From assembly GCA_042095835.1 (NCBI GenBank), contig JBELML010000069.1:1-32271 (forward strand): DNA of 32,271 nucleotides. The letters run 5' to 3'. How positions within the stretch are numbered: the first letter of the stretch is position 1; each line of letters begins with the position of its first letter. The position numbers and the translations under genes are program-made. This document shows, in pieces, positions 23,690 through 32,182 of this stretch. The DNA is from DATFKA01 sp042095835. Its GTDB lineage: Bacteria > Bacteroidota > Bacteroidia > Chitinophagales > Saprospiraceae. Under the pieces are notes generated by a model that worked only from the letters and a program-made list of their open reading frames with translations, ran no database searches and had not been told where the DNA came from.

Positions 23690-24358
23690 TCATGTGCAAT
23701 CTGCCCACCATTTTTCTTTGGGCACTGGTGCGATGATTGTTGTCTGTTCTCCTTCTCCTGGAGCATTAAAAGACAAGCTCCTAGCGTGCAAAGCAATATG
23801 TCGATGATGTGGATCAAAGGTGGAACCATATTTTTCATCCCCTACGATCGGACAAGCCACCGCTGCTAATTGCGCTCTAATCTGGTGAAAGCGCCCGGTT
23901 TCAGGCCGAATCTCTAGCAAGTAAAAGTCGGAAACCTGTCCTAAGCTTTCATAATTTAAGACGACTTTTTGCCGACCGGGTCCAGCAGTAGCATGAATTC
24001 GAGCTATCTTATTTTTCTGATCTTTTTCAAGAAAATGTACAAGCTGGCCCTTAGAGGAAGGTGGAGCTTGGGCAATCAGGCACCAATATACTTTTTGAAC
24101 ACTTCGTGCTGCAAACAATTCATTCAAGTGCCGCAAAGCACTTTTCCGCTTGGCCAAAAGTAGTACACCACTGGTGACACGATCTAGACGATGGACGATT
24201 CCCAGGTAGGGATTAGCTTGAGATTGAGCTAAATAATCGACCGCAAGTTCCTGAATAGTAGGGCTTTCGAAAGGGTTTTGCTCAACAATCAACCCACTAG
24301 GTTTATTGATGGCCATCCAGTGCTTTTCTTCGACTATAATCCAATCTTTGAAATCCAT
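23690..24358 (-). CDS. RluA-family RNA pseudouridine synthase
   Basis: A 222-residue enzyme that isomerises uridine to pseudouridine in rRNA or tRNA. The catalytic motif YLGIVHRLDRVTSGVLLLAK (51-70) contains HRLD with catalytic Asp59; the domain opens with WMAINKPSGLIVEQ, and GRFHQIRAQLA and PIVGDEKYGS near the C-terminus complete the RluA signature. No S4 RNA-binding domain precedes it, so it is a short single-domain member (as in RluA/TruC-like proteins); which RNA position it modifies cannot be told from sequence alone. Followed after 38 bp by the propeller lipoprotein gene; the 336 bp upstream separate it from the divergent sterol desaturase gene. Confidence 0.9.
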   Translation of the reverse strand: MDFKDWIIVEEKHWMAINKPSGLIVEQNPFESPTIQELAVDYLAQSQANPYLGIVHRLDRVTSGVLLLAKRKSALRHLNELFAARSVQKVYWCLIAQAPPSSKGQLVHFLEKDQKNKIARIHATAGPGRQKVVLNYESLGQVSDFYLLEIRPETGRFHQIRAQLAAVACPIVGDEKYGSTFDPHHRHIALHARSLSFNAPGEGEQTTIIAPVPKEKWWADCT

Positions 24359-24516
24359 TTGAGTTAATAGCAGCTATTAAAAATCGGAAAAAGCTCCATT
24401 TTTTGACAAGGTAATTACTTTATTGGTTTCTCAAGATGGGTGTTAGGGTCTATTTTGTGCATCTTTAGAGCGTAAAGTAACATCCCTGAGAAAATCCGAA
24501 GTTAAAAGTCTAGCCT

Positions 24517-24533
24517 TTTCTGTTAAACAGAAA
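24517..24533. promoter_or_regulatory. 17-bp palindrome, candidate operator
   Basis: TTTCTGTT-A-AACAGAAA is a perfect dyad with 8-bp arms around one central base. It lies 45 bp upstream of the TACATTTG box and about 160 bp from both divergent start codons, suited to a dimeric repressor or activator. No regulator is assigned. Confidence 0.45.
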
Positions 24534-24578
24534 CCTTTATGGCAATATATCTATTAGTATGCCATTAGGTAATTTGTG

Positions 24579-24586
24579 TACATTTG
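24579..24586 (+). promoter_or_regulatory. Possible -7 box for the hydroxylase gene
   Basis: TACATTTG matches TAnnTTTG exactly. There is no TTTG at the -33 distance, and the ATG is 109 bp downstream, so the leader would be about 100 nt. Confidence 0.4.
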
Positions 24587-24694
24587 CAGCCTCAGTTAAA
24601 AAGTGATTGGATTGACGAGCTATTACGTTTTGTATTTCGCTGGTCGATATTTTTCGGTATAAGGACAAATTGATAATGAATTAAAAACCATTTA

Positions 24695-25648
24695 ATGGAA
24701 AAACCAATTTACACGCTGGAGATGGTTCGTACCATGGAATTACCTCCCATCATCATCTATGCGGCCCCCGTAATGTTTGCATTAGTAATCTTGGAATGGT
24801 ATTTAAGACACCGAGAGAACAGAGAAAAGTATGACACCAAAGATGCCTTTGCAGCAGCGATCATTGGTATCGGAAATGTAGGCGTATCTGCTGTAATCAA
24901 ACTCAGCTTATTTGCTTTTGTATTGTTATTCTATAATGCAGTACCTTGGTATATCCCACATACTTGGTGGTCTTATGTCCTATGTTTGGTTGCTATTGAC
25001 TTTTGTAGATACTGGTCGCACCGTATATCGCATGAACAGCGTTTCTGGTGGTCGACCCACGTGACGCACCACTCTTCGGAACAGTACAACTTTTCGGTTT
25101 CTTTCCGGCTTTCTTGGGTGCAGCACATCAAGATTATCTTTTTCATTCCTGTGGCTTTGATGGGTTTTGATCCCTTCGTATTTTTCATCTGTAATCAGAT
25201 TGAAGTCTTGTACCAGTTCTGGATTCATACAGAGTTGATTCATAAGCTACCTCGTCCGATTGAGTATATTTTCACTACACCATCGCATCACCGTGTACAC
25301 CACGCCAAGAATGGGGAGTATCTGGATAAAAATTACGGTTCGACCTTTATCATTTGGGATAGAATGTTTGGGACCTTCCAACCAGAGGAAGAGGCGCCTG
25401 ATTATGGTATTCTCACGCCCGTGAACTCTTACAATCCGGTCTACTTGGTATTCCACGAGTGTGTAGATATCACTAAAGACATGATGAAGTATCGCACACC
25501 AAAAGCTTGGTGGAGAATTTTATTCGGTAGTCCAAGTATGACTATGGACAAAGATAAATACTACGGTGAAGGAGCACCTTTCAGTGTGGAAGATGCTTTG
25601 GCTCCTAAGACAGTTACCGCAGCTAAAGAGCAGCCGGTAGAAGTATAG
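24695..25648 (+). CDS. Sterol desaturase/fatty acid hydroxylase family protein
   Basis: A 317-residue membrane di-iron oxygenase. Hydrophobic helices occur at about 18-36, 62-82, 90-106 and 146-170. The histidine clusters of the family are complete: HRISH (H109, H113), HVTHH (H122, H125, H126) and SHHRVHH (H198, H199, H202, H203), with an additional WIHTELIH (H178, H183). These bind two irons for O2-dependent hydroxylation or desaturation of a lipid. Bacteroidota carry many such enzymes acting on fatty acids, carotenoids or ornithine lipids; the substrate cannot be chosen here. The gene is monocistronic, with a strong hairpin terminator about 180 bp after its stop. Confidence 0.87.
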   Translation: MEKPIYTLEMVRTMELPPIIIYAAPVMFALVILEWYLRHRENREKYDTKDAFAAAIIGIGNVGVSAVIKLSLFAFVLLFYNAVPWYIPHTWWSYVLCLVAIDFCRYWSHRISHEQRFWWSTHVTHHSSEQYNFSVSFRLSWVQHIKIIFFIPVALMGFDPFVFFICNQIEVLYQFWIHTELIHKLPRPIEYIFTTPSHHRVHHAKNGEYLDKNYGSTFIIWDRMFGTFQPEEEAPDYGILTPVNSYNPVYLVFHECVDITKDMMKYRTPKAWWRILFGSPSMTMDKDKYYGEGAPFSVEDALAPKTVTAAKEQPVEV

Positions 25649-25826
25649 CTTACCTAAAAGGTATAATGAAGCTGTTTAAAGTTTCCTTGTTGGGCTATCA
25701 AAAACATCTTTTAAGACTACTCTTCGTTAAAAAGCCTCATCTATGCGATGCATAGCTTGCGTTTTTGCCTCGATTAGCCTCAAAATACTGTTTTCTCGCC
25801 TGCAACAGAAAACCTTAGACAACTTC

Positions 25827-25872
25827 AATATAAAAACGGCTTTGGATTTCGATCCAAAGCCGTTTTTATATT
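25827..25872. terminator. Bidirectional intrinsic terminator, 21-bp stem with TTCG loop
   Basis: Arms 25827-25847 and 25852-25872 are perfectly complementary over 21 bp and enclose a TTCG tetraloop. The inner part is GC-containing (CGGCTTTGGAT) and the outer part is A5/T5, so it works as stem plus U-run on both strands. It sits 10 bp from the stop of the convergent DUF6503-like gene and about 180 bp after the hydroxylase gene. Confidence 0.9.
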
Positions 25873-25881
25873 CACTGTTTA

Positions 25882-26664
25882 CTAATCCTCAAATACTTTT
25901 GCAGAAGACGGCATGGCTAAAGTACCCTCACTATAAGGCACATCGGCAAGTTGGATATTCTCAAACTTTACATTATTCCGCGGCTCCGTCACTTTGCCCT
26001 CTTCGGTACGGTACCAAGTCAACTCCGTAGGTAAAGCGACCCCGCTAAAGGACGCCCACTTTGGATAGCGAATGTAGCTAAACTTCGAGCTTTTCTCTTG
26101 AGAGTAATAAGTAGCGGTATATCCTAACCATTCCATTTGGAAAGTCTCGGGGTTATAATATACAATGTAATCATCTTTTGGACTACTTCCTACTCCATCA
26201 TTAAAAGCCATGGAGATGCCTGGATAAGAGACGCTATCTACCACGAGTGGCTCCACCTCTGAGTAGTTGATCCCCTCATCAGCAAGTACAAAAGGCATTG
26301 CATAGAAATAGAACATTAGGTTGTGATAGAAAATGGGATTCCGCTTAAAGCTGGTATCAGCTTCTACCCAATATTGCTCGCCATCAAAACCCATTTTGAA
26401 GTTGGGGGCTTCGATCTTGTCGTGGCGACTTTTTAGGTTTACAAAGATTTTTTCATTCCCAGCAGAATTCACTCTATCGAAAGTTAGGGTCTGCATCTTT
26501 TGCCATTGCTCAAGACCACCGTGTGCATCAAGTACTTTGGTGAAGCTTGCTGGTAAAACCCGTGCTGGTGTTTCTTCTGTAGCGGTTGTAGCCTCAGCAG
26601 GCGCATCCTGGCAAGCCAAGAGACTAATAGAGATAGCAAAAAGGAAAAATAGTAGGTTTTTCAT
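25882..26664 (-). CDS. DUF6503-like lipoprotein
   Basis: A 260-residue predicted lipoprotein with signal MKNLLFFLFAISISLLAC (lipobox LLAC, C18). The open frame runs on to 27171, but everything upstream of 26667 is translated repeat (Ser/Pro-rich), so the start is set at MKNLL, with the adjacent upstream ATG (26667) as the alternative. The mature part (KVLDAHGGLEQWQKMQTLTF..., FDGEQYWVEADTS, NLMFYFYAMPFVLADEGI, VSYPGI, YYNPETFQMEWLGYT, PTELTWY) matches what I remember of DUF6503, a Bacteroidota family of outer-membrane-associated proteins of unknown function resembling LolA-like half-barrels. It is convergent with the hydroxylase gene and divergent from the MMPL transporter. No catalytic residues are evident. 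Confidence 0.75.
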   Translation of the reverse strand: MKNLLFFLFAISISLLACQDAPAEATTATEETPARVLPASFTKVLDAHGGLEQWQKMQTLTFDRVNSAGNEKIFVNLKSRHDKIEAPNFKMGFDGEQYWVEADTSFKRNPIFYHNLMFYFYAMPFVLADEGINYSEVEPLVVDSVSYPGISMAFNDGVGSSPKDDYIVYYNPETFQMEWLGYTATYYSQEKSSKFSYIRYPKWASFSGVALPTELTWYRTEEGKVTEPRNNVKFENIQLADVPYSEGTLAMPSSAKVFED

Positions 26665-26687
26665 CATTGTTTGGTTTAAAATTTCGG

Positions 26688-26695
26688 CAAACGTA
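26688..26695 (-). promoter_or_regulatory. Possible -7 box for the DUF6503-like gene
   Basis: On the minus strand TACGTTTG fits TAnnTTTG, 24-31 bp upstream of the MKNLL start. No good -33 TTTG is present. It supports the short start over the repeat-encoded extension. Confidence 0.45.
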
Positions 26696-26747
26696 TTGGT
26701 TTTCTCTCTTCCTAACTGTCGTTTGAGGACATTGTTCGGTTTTTTTG

Positions 26748-27187
26748 TTCGAGTGTTCCGGTGTTCGGGGAGAACTGTGACTGGGAGACGGGGGGACGGG
26801 GGGATGGGGAGACTGGGAGACTTTGAGAGGAGAGATCTTGGGATGGGGAGTTTTGGTGAGCGGGAGACAGCGTGAGCGGGTGTTTGAGAGAGTTTTACTT
26901 GACACCTGACACTTGACACATAATGGCTGGGAGACTTGGGGACCTTGGGAGGGGGAGTTTTGGTGAGCGGGAGACGGGGTGAGCAGGTGTTTAAGAGAAT
27001 TTTACTTGACACCTGACACCTGACACTTGGCACATAATGACTTGGGGACTTGGAGACTTTGTGACTTTGAGACTGTGGGGATGGGGAGACTGGGGGACTG
27101 TGTGCTGGGGAGAGATTAGAGAGTTTTGGTGTTGGGGTGAGAAACACCAGTACACCAATACCCCAGAACACCAGAACTCCAGCACTC
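26748..27187. repeat. G-rich composite low-complexity repeat patch
   Basis: A roughly 440-bp G-rich, strand-biased patch between two divergent genes. It contains two long direct copies, 26845-26925 (81 bp) and 26952-27039 (88 bp), differing at six bases plus one extra 7-bp unit: GACACCT is repeated twice in the second copy and once in the first before GACACTT. Both copies run from GGGGAGTTTTGG to CACATAATG. A GGGAGACTGGG-like simple repeat lies around and between them. The outer edges are inverted: GAGTGTTCCGGTGTTCGGGG (26751-26770) resembles the complement of 27161-27179. Reading frames through it give Ser/Pro-rich or Trp/Gly-rich nonsense, so it is non-coding. Confidence 0.85.
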
Positions 27188-27279
27188 TGGAAAACAAAAG
27201 ATTTACAGCGAAATGGCAGGCTCCTGCTGAACCTTCGGACAAAAATGGGGTTGGTACTCTGAACCGTAAAGCAGCAGAG

Positions 27280-29514
27280 ATGACAGCAGCATATCGCCGG
27301 CTTATTTTAGTGATTTTTGGTTTACTATCCCTGGCTAGTATCTATTTTGTATTTCACCTGAAATTTGCCTTTGATTTTGAGCAGTTTTTCCCGGAGGGGG
27401 ACCCTGACTTGGCATTTTTCCAAGAGTTTATTGAGGAGTTTGAGACCGATGATAATTTCATGCTCATCGGTGTACGTCGCGAAGCGGGAGCTTTTGACTC
27501 CACCTTCCTCCATCATTTTCATGATTTTAGCCTCAAAAGTCGCTCTCTTCCTCATGTGCAGCAGACTCAGTCGCTGACGATGTTTGAATATCCTATACAG
27601 ACTCCCTTTGCGATCACAACGGTGCCTGCCATACACCTAGACCAACCGCAGCTTTACGAAAAGGATAAAAAAAGATTATTACAGGATGAGCGCTTCGTCC
27701 ACAATCTTATTTCTGAAGATGGCAACACCTTGGTGCTCTTCCTAAAGACCATTAACAGTATTTCTCTGGATCAAGCCAAGGAGCTGATGGATGCTTTGGG
27801 TGTACTCATCCAGAACTACGATTTTGAGGAATACCATTTCCTGGGTCGGCCGTATTTCCAGAAAGAGATGGTAGCTATGCAGCAGCGCGAAATAACGATC
27901 TCTACTCTTATATCTGGCACATTGGTGACCATCATTATGTTTTTGATATTCCGTCGATTCTGGGGTATTAGCGTAGCGCTGTTTTCTATCCTTTTGGGGA
28001 TGCTCCTTTTCATGGGTTTCTTGGGAGGTCTTGGCCGCGAATTAAATGCAATGGCCGCTTTGTATCCTGTATTGATGATCATAGTAGGCACTTCTGATGT
28101 GATCCATATCATGTCCAAATATATTGACGAGCTGAAGAAAGGCAATGACAAACAAGCAGCTATCATGACCACCATCCGAGAGATTGGTTTGGCCACTTTG
28201 TTGACTTCACTGACTACTGCCATCGGATTTGCCTCGCTTTTGACCAGTCGTATTGGACCTATCCGAGACTTTGGTTTGAATGCCGCTGCGGGTGTGATCA
28301 TCGCCTATTTGACGGTCGTTATCTTTACTACGGCGATATTGAGTTGGTTTACAACAGACCAAATTGTAAAGCTGGGTAAAGGGCAAGCTTTCTGGGATAA
28401 GCTGATGGACTGGTCTTACCGGCTGACGGTCAATCATTCGCGTAGTATAGTGATTGGTGCTTTCCTTTTTATCGCTCTAAATGTGCTTGGTATTTCTCTT
28501 ATTTCTACCAATTATAATATCATCAGCAATTTACCGCGTGGCGAAAAAATCACCGAAGATTTTGTTTTTTTCGATAAAGAGCTATCGGGATTCCGGCCTA
28601 TGGAGTTTGCCATTTTTACACAGGGCGACTATACCGTCAGAGATTTTGCAGTGATTCAGGAGATGGATAAAATCGAGACCTATTTGCGCGAATATCCCTT
28701 CATACAAGCGATTAACTCGGTGACAACGGTCTACAAGAGTCTCAACCAAATGAATAGCAATAATCGAGCCTCTGCCTATAAATTACCAGAGTCCGAGGCA
28801 CGTTTTGCCCGCTATCAACGCACCATGGACCAAATACCACAGATGAATGTGAATATTCTGGTAAATAAAGAGCAAAACAAGGCGCGCATTTCTTCTCGGA
28901 TCGATGATATCGGAGCAGATAGCATCAAGGCTTTCGCCGAAAGGATGGATATCTGGTTGGCTCAAAATATAAACGCCGACATCATTGAAGTCAAGCGTAC
29001 AGGTACGGGTGTCATCATCGATAAAAATGCAGAATATATCCGTAGAGATTTACTGATGGGTTTGGGTTTTGCGATCTTGATTGTGAGTTTGCTAATGGCA
29101 CTACTATTTAGAAATATCAAGATGCTGTTGATCTCTTTGGTACCCAACTTGCTGCCACTGCTATTCGCGGGCGCCCTCTTGGGTTATTTAGGGATCGAGC
29201 TTGAAGCGGGCGTTTCGATTGTTTTTGCGGTCATTTTTGGGATTGCAGTAGATGATACCATACACTTTCTGAGTAAATATAAGCTGACCAAGGACAAAGG
29301 TCTATCGATGGAAGAATCCTTGAGGATCACTTTTTTGGAAACAGGTAAAGCCATTGCTTTGACTTCCATCATTCTGTTCTTCGGCTTCTTAGTGATGCTA
29401 TTTTCTATCCATCCGCCTTCGGTGGTCGTGGGGCTTTTGATTAGTGTGACTTTATTTTCTGCCTTTATTGCAGATCTGTTGTTGATACCTATTTTGATTC
29501 GATGGTTGCTGTAG
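27280..29514 (+). CDS. RND-superfamily (MMPL-type) exporter
   Basis: A 744-residue polytopic transporter with two homologous halves, each one large extracytoplasmic loop plus a bundle of about six membrane helices. The first bundle carries VGTSDVIHIMSKYIDELKKG and the second AVDDTIHFLSKYKLTKDKG, the paired motif (D-x-x-x-H-x-x-x-K/Y) of COG1033/MMPL permeases that uses proton flow. The open frame begins at 27037, but its first 81 codons are repeat sequence; the ATG at 27280 (MTAAYRRLILVIFGLL) gives the normal short cytoplasmic start before TM1. Likely exports a lipid, hopanoid or other hydrophobic molecule; related SSD-like proteins transport lipids. No membrane-fusion protein or TolC partner is adjacent. 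No clear promoter was found between repeat and start. Confidence 0.87.
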   Translation: MTAAYRRLILVIFGLLSLASIYFVFHLKFAFDFEQFFPEGDPDLAFFQEFIEEFETDDNFMLIGVRREAGAFDSTFLHHFHDFSLKSRSLPHVQQTQSLTMFEYPIQTPFAITTVPAIHLDQPQLYEKDKKRLLQDERFVHNLISEDGNTLVLFLKTINSISLDQAKELMDALGVLIQNYDFEEYHFLGRPYFQKEMVAMQQREITISTLISGTLVTIIMFLIFRRFWGISVALFSILLGMLLFMGFLGGLGRELNAMAALYPVLMIIVGTSDVIHIMSKYIDELKKGNDKQAAIMTTIREIGLATLLTSLTTAIGFASLLTSRIGPIRDFGLNAAAGVIIAYLTVVIFTTAILSWFTTDQIVKLGKGQAFWDKLMDWSYRLTVNHSRSIVIGAFLFIALNVLGISLISTNYNIISNLPRGEKITEDFVFFDKELSGFRPMEFAIFTQGDYTVRDFAVIQEMDKIETYLREYPFIQAINSVTTVYKSLNQMNSNNRASAYKLPESEARFARYQRTMDQIPQMNVNILVNKEQNKARISSRIDDIGADSIKAFAERMDIWLAQNINADIIEVKRTGTGVIIDKNAEYIRRDLLMGLGFAILIVSLLMALLFRNIKMLLISLVPNLLPLLFAGALLGYLGIELEAGVSIVFAVIFGIAVDDTIHFLSKYKLTKDKGLSMEESLRITFLETGKAIALTSIILFFGFLVMLFSIHPPSVVVGLLISVTLFSAFIADLLLIPILIRWLL

Positions 29515-29615
29515 AGTGTTAGGCGGATTGACTTTTGAAGCTTCTTCTATTGTGATCAACTCATTTTTCAAGTAGAAATTCAGCTATGAAATCAATATTT
29601 AAATTACCTTAGGGT

Positions 29616-30245
29616 ATGAAGAAAATATTCCTACTAGCATTAATACTTGTTAATTGTAGTTTATCTAAAGCCCAAACCCAAGGGAGTTTTATAGATGCTC
29701 GAGATGGGAAAAATTATGCTACCGTCACCTATACTTTACTTCTACCAGACAGTCTTATTTCTGATATTGATGAATATAAGACTTACGAAACTAAATCTCC
29801 TTCAAGCTATGAAATAAGGATAAATGATAGTTTGCCTACTTCGATGACATGGATGGCAGAGAATCTAAATTTTGAATCCATTGAATCGAAATGTTTTAAG
29901 GATACGGACGAAAACTGTGCACAATACGGAAGGCTATACACTTGGACCATCTCTCAAAATGTCTGTCCTAATGGCTGGCATCTTCCTACAGATGATGAAT
30001 GGTTTTTATTGGCAAGTCAGTACGAAGGTGTTGCTTTGGCAGGAAAGCATTTAAAAAGTAATACGCTGGGAGGGACCAATAAAAGCCTATTTAATATAAA
30101 AAAACCATCAATCTATTGGTCATCGAGTGAGATGAATCAAGAATACGCCTGGGATTGGAAAGTAAACTTCCGATGGGAGAAGCTTCAGCGATGGAAAGGC
30201 GGAAAAAATGCCTACAACCTTGTTCGCTGTGTGGAGGATTATTGA
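29616..30245 (+). CDS. Secreted FISUMP-domain protein
   Basis: A 209-residue exported protein: signal peptide MKKIFLLALILVNCSLSKAQ (about 1-20), then a Fibrobacter succinogenes major paralogous (FISUMP) domain. The opening GSFIDARDGKNYATVTY, TWMAENLNFES, YGRLYTWT, CPNGWHLPTDDEWFLL, YWSSSE and LVRCVED are the successive family landmarks. FISUMP domains are found on secreted and surface proteins of Bacteroidota and Fibrobacteres; the function is unknown. A cysteine pair (SKCF and ENCAQ) may form a disulfide. An insertion of charged residues (EYKTYETKSPSSYEIRINDS) separates the first strand from the core. It stands alone; its stop is 138 bp from the convergent hydrolase gene and I see no terminator between. 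Confidence 0.82.
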   Translation: MKKIFLLALILVNCSLSKAQTQGSFIDARDGKNYATVTYTLLLPDSLISDIDEYKTYETKSPSSYEIRINDSLPTSMTWMAENLNFESIESKCFKDTDENCAQYGRLYTWTISQNVCPNGWHLPTDDEWFLLASQYEGVALAGKHLKSNTLGGTNKSLFNIKKPSIYWSSSEMNQEYAWDWKVNFRWEKLQRWKGGKNAYNLVRCVEDY

Positions 30246-30383
30246 TGCTTAGTACACTGTAAAGTAAATTGAGGAATAGAACTATAAGCTCTAGCTGAAA
30301 AGGAGTCTCCATATCTTTATTTTTTGCAGAAACTTCAAAGCCCGAAAGCTCTCGAGACAAGCGCTTCGCATTCTAGTAGCTCG

Positions 30384-31448
30384 TCATTTTACATTGAAGA
30401 TTTCTACAGCCTTTTTCATTACTTTCATTTGTGTTTGGATGCTATTTCTCCTTCTGTAGGCACTTTTGGTTTTAAAGGCTAGAACAACATCTATTGCTGG
30501 ATAAATAGTAATATTTTGCCCCAAAGCACCTTGGGCAGAATACGCATTTTCCAGCCTGTAGTCTTCTGTATTTTCTATTAACCACCACATATACCCATAG
30601 CCAAGATCGAGGCCATCTTCTTTTAAAATGGGTGCATTTTTCTGCGCCTCTTGATAGGAAGTCCTCTGGGTAATCATTTCTTTCACCCAACTTTTTGGTA
30701 TAAGCTGCTCCTCTTTCCATTTGCCCTTTCTCAACATCAACAAGCCTAGCCGGGCCATATCTCTGGTAGACAACCAAATGTGGTAAGCAGGAAACTTTGA
30801 CACGTCTAAGTTGCCATTTTTTTGTTGCAAAGACCTATCCCAATCCTGCATTTCTAGCGGCCCTACCAATTGGGTCTCTATTTCATCGTAGATATTTTGC
30901 TTGGTTTCTTGTTCGAAAAGATATCCAGCTAAATTGAAATCCCAATTACTGTACAACCAATAGCTACCCGGCTGAACAGTCCCTCTCTCAGGCGCTAAAT
31001 TTCTAAAATCACCTCCATTAGAACCGGGAAGAAAAACTCCCGAACGTGCTGAGATGATGTCTTTTATAGTTGCTGATTGCTCAATTTCGAGCAGTGGCGA
31101 ATGATCCTCAACCCCTAAACTACTCAGGGATTTATCGAGGTCAATTTGTCCATTCTTCACATATTTACCGTAGAGCATAGCCAAGACACTCTTTCTACAA
31201 GAGGCGATGTAGCTGTTTTCTTCTACATCCCCAAAATCAAGTACCACCTCTCCTTGATGCACAATGACTAGCCCGGTGATCTGCGTGCTATCAATGATAT
31301 AGCGAGTAAAGGCCCTACGGTCTGCATCGCTCCAACCTGCCTCAGCTGGATTTTGGTGGGTTGCCCAATTCTTGTCTGGGTAAATTTGTGCCTCACCTGC
31401 ACAATTCAATAAAAGGAAGGATACTAATAACAGGACTGCTATTTTCAT
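30384..31448 (-). CDS. Class C beta-lactamase-like serine hydrolase
   Basis: A 354-residue exported protein of the beta-lactamase/transpeptidase-like superfamily (COG1680). A signal segment (MKIAVLLLVSFLLLNC; either a lipoprotein or ordinary cleavage at GEAQ) is followed by the hydrolase. Catalytic SxxK is SCRK at 83-86 (Ser83, Lys86) within SYIASCRKSV, and the YxN is YSN at 166-168. ARLGLLMLRKGKW and the GYGYMWW segment are typical of this family. The usual third HxG/KTG box reads less clearly. Members hydrolyse esters, D-amino acid peptides or beta-lactams, so it should not be read as an antibiotic resistance gene. It lies 21 bp behind the unknown lipoprotein gene on the same strand and is probably cotranscribed. 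Confidence 0.85.
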   Translation of the reverse strand: MKIAVLLLVSFLLLNCAGEAQIYPDKNWATHQNPAEAGWSDADRRAFTRYIIDSTQITGLVIVHQGEVVLDFGDVEENSYIASCRKSVLAMLYGKYVKNGQIDLDKSLSSLGVEDHSPLLEIEQSATIKDIISARSGVFLPGSNGGDFRNLAPERGTVQPGSYWLYSNWDFNLAGYLFEQETKQNIYDEIETQLVGPLEMQDWDRSLQQKNGNLDVSKFPAYHIWLSTRDMARLGLLMLRKGKWKEEQLIPKSWVKEMITQRTSYQEAQKNAPILKEDGLDLGYGYMWWLIENTEDYRLENAYSAQGALGQNITIYPAIDVVLAFKTKSAYRRRNSIQTQMKVMKKAVEIFNVK

Positions 31449-31469
31449 AATTTGTTTTGTGGAAGCTGA

Positions 31470-32120
31470 TTAATACCTATCCGTCTTCACCTTATCCCAT
31501 ACCTGCTTGGCATGTGCAAGAAAAGCAGGGGGACCATTCTCAAAAGAAGGATCAATCGTTTGATCACCTCCATACTGATCCTCACCAAACTCTACCACAG
31601 AATACCCTCTCATGATGTATTTATTACCATCTTCCAGTAGGAGTACTTTCAATACTCTAGGAGAGACGTCTGTAGTACAGGTCTTTTTGTAGGCGAAAGT
31701 GAGCTCGCCCAGGTTGTTGTTATCCAGATCGGTGACCTCGATTGAATTTTCAACAAAATCTATGAATAGGTCGTCCTCGCAACCGGGTTCCACATCATAA
31801 ACTTTCCTTAGCAACTTCACTTGATCATCATTGATGCTATAGTGGTAAACGAATAGCTCACTCTCTTTTTGAGTAAAGATGGCGATATTCTCTCCATTGG
31901 TGTCCTGCCAGATTTTTTTATAAGTAATCTTACCTTCGTGCTCTAGTTTAGCTAGATCGTAGCTGGCTTGATCAAGGAGACTAAAAGTACTGGCCATTTC
32001 TGCAGGCCCAGATGTCTCTTCTTTTGATTCAGGTGGGGTGCCCGCTCCACTATTATCACTAGCAGGATTGCAGGCCAACAACAAAACAATGAATTGAAAT
32101 CGTATTAGCTTCTTTAGCAT
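31470..32120 (-). CDS. Lipoprotein of unknown function
   Basis: A 216-residue predicted lipoprotein with lipobox LLAC (C17), followed by a flexible Ser/Gly/Glu-rich linker (about 20-45) and one mixed alpha/beta domain. It is acidic and shows IAIFTQKESELFVYHYSI, VYDVEPGCEDDLFIDFVE, TDLDNNNLGELTFAY and VLLLEDGNKYIM as its recognisable strands; a pair of cysteines (PGCED and KKTCTT) may bridge. I do not recognise the family with confidence. It is the first gene of a probable two-gene operon with the serine hydrolase and starts only about 60 bp from the right-hand IS end, so its promoter must lie within or next to that end. Confidence 0.7.
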   Translation of the reverse strand: MLKKLIRFQFIVLLLACNPASDNSGAGTPPESKEETSGPAEMASTFSLLDQASYDLAKLEHEGKITYKKIWQDTNGENIAIFTQKESELFVYHYSINDDQVKLLRKVYDVEPGCEDDLFIDFVENSIEVTDLDNNNLGELTFAYKKTCTTDVSPRVLKVLLLEDGNKYIMRGYSVVEFGEDQYGGDQTIDPSFENGPPAFLAHAKQVWDKVKTDRY

Positions 32121-32182
32121 GTCGATTTTTTTTTCAAGATAAGCTTTTCTTGAGTAATTCTGGTGGGCCTTCCGTAATGGAA

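Larger units (their letters stand above)
24359..24694. other. Non-coding gap between RluA-type and hydroxylase genes
   Basis: This 336-bp divergent gap has no plausible ORF, tRNA or riboswitch that I can see. It contains a 17-bp palindrome at 24517-24533 and a -7-like box at 24579-24586, listed separately. The rest is unremarkable AT-rich sequence. Confidence 0.6.

Noticed and set aside
26668..27171. Ser/Pro-rich N-terminal extension of the DUF6503-like frame, and other open frames in this patch
   Set aside because: Repeat-derived sequence; a complete lipoprotein signal begins at MKNLL (26664) and a -7 box lies just upstream of it.
27037..27279. N-terminal 81-codon extension of the MMPL transporter frame
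   Set aside because: It translates the G-rich repeat patch (Trp/Gly-rich, no family resemblance); the ATG at 27280 directly precedes the normal first membrane helix.
30384..31448. Antibiotic-resistance beta-lactamase
   Set aside because: The protein belongs to the broad serine hydrolase family with SxxK and YxN, but nothing shows beta-lactam specificity and the third active-site box is unclear.
32134..32153. TCAAGA/TCTTGA hairpin next to the right IS end as a terminator
   Set aside because: The arms are only 6 bp and AT-rich, and the T-run lies on the wrong side for the IS gene; too weak to call.
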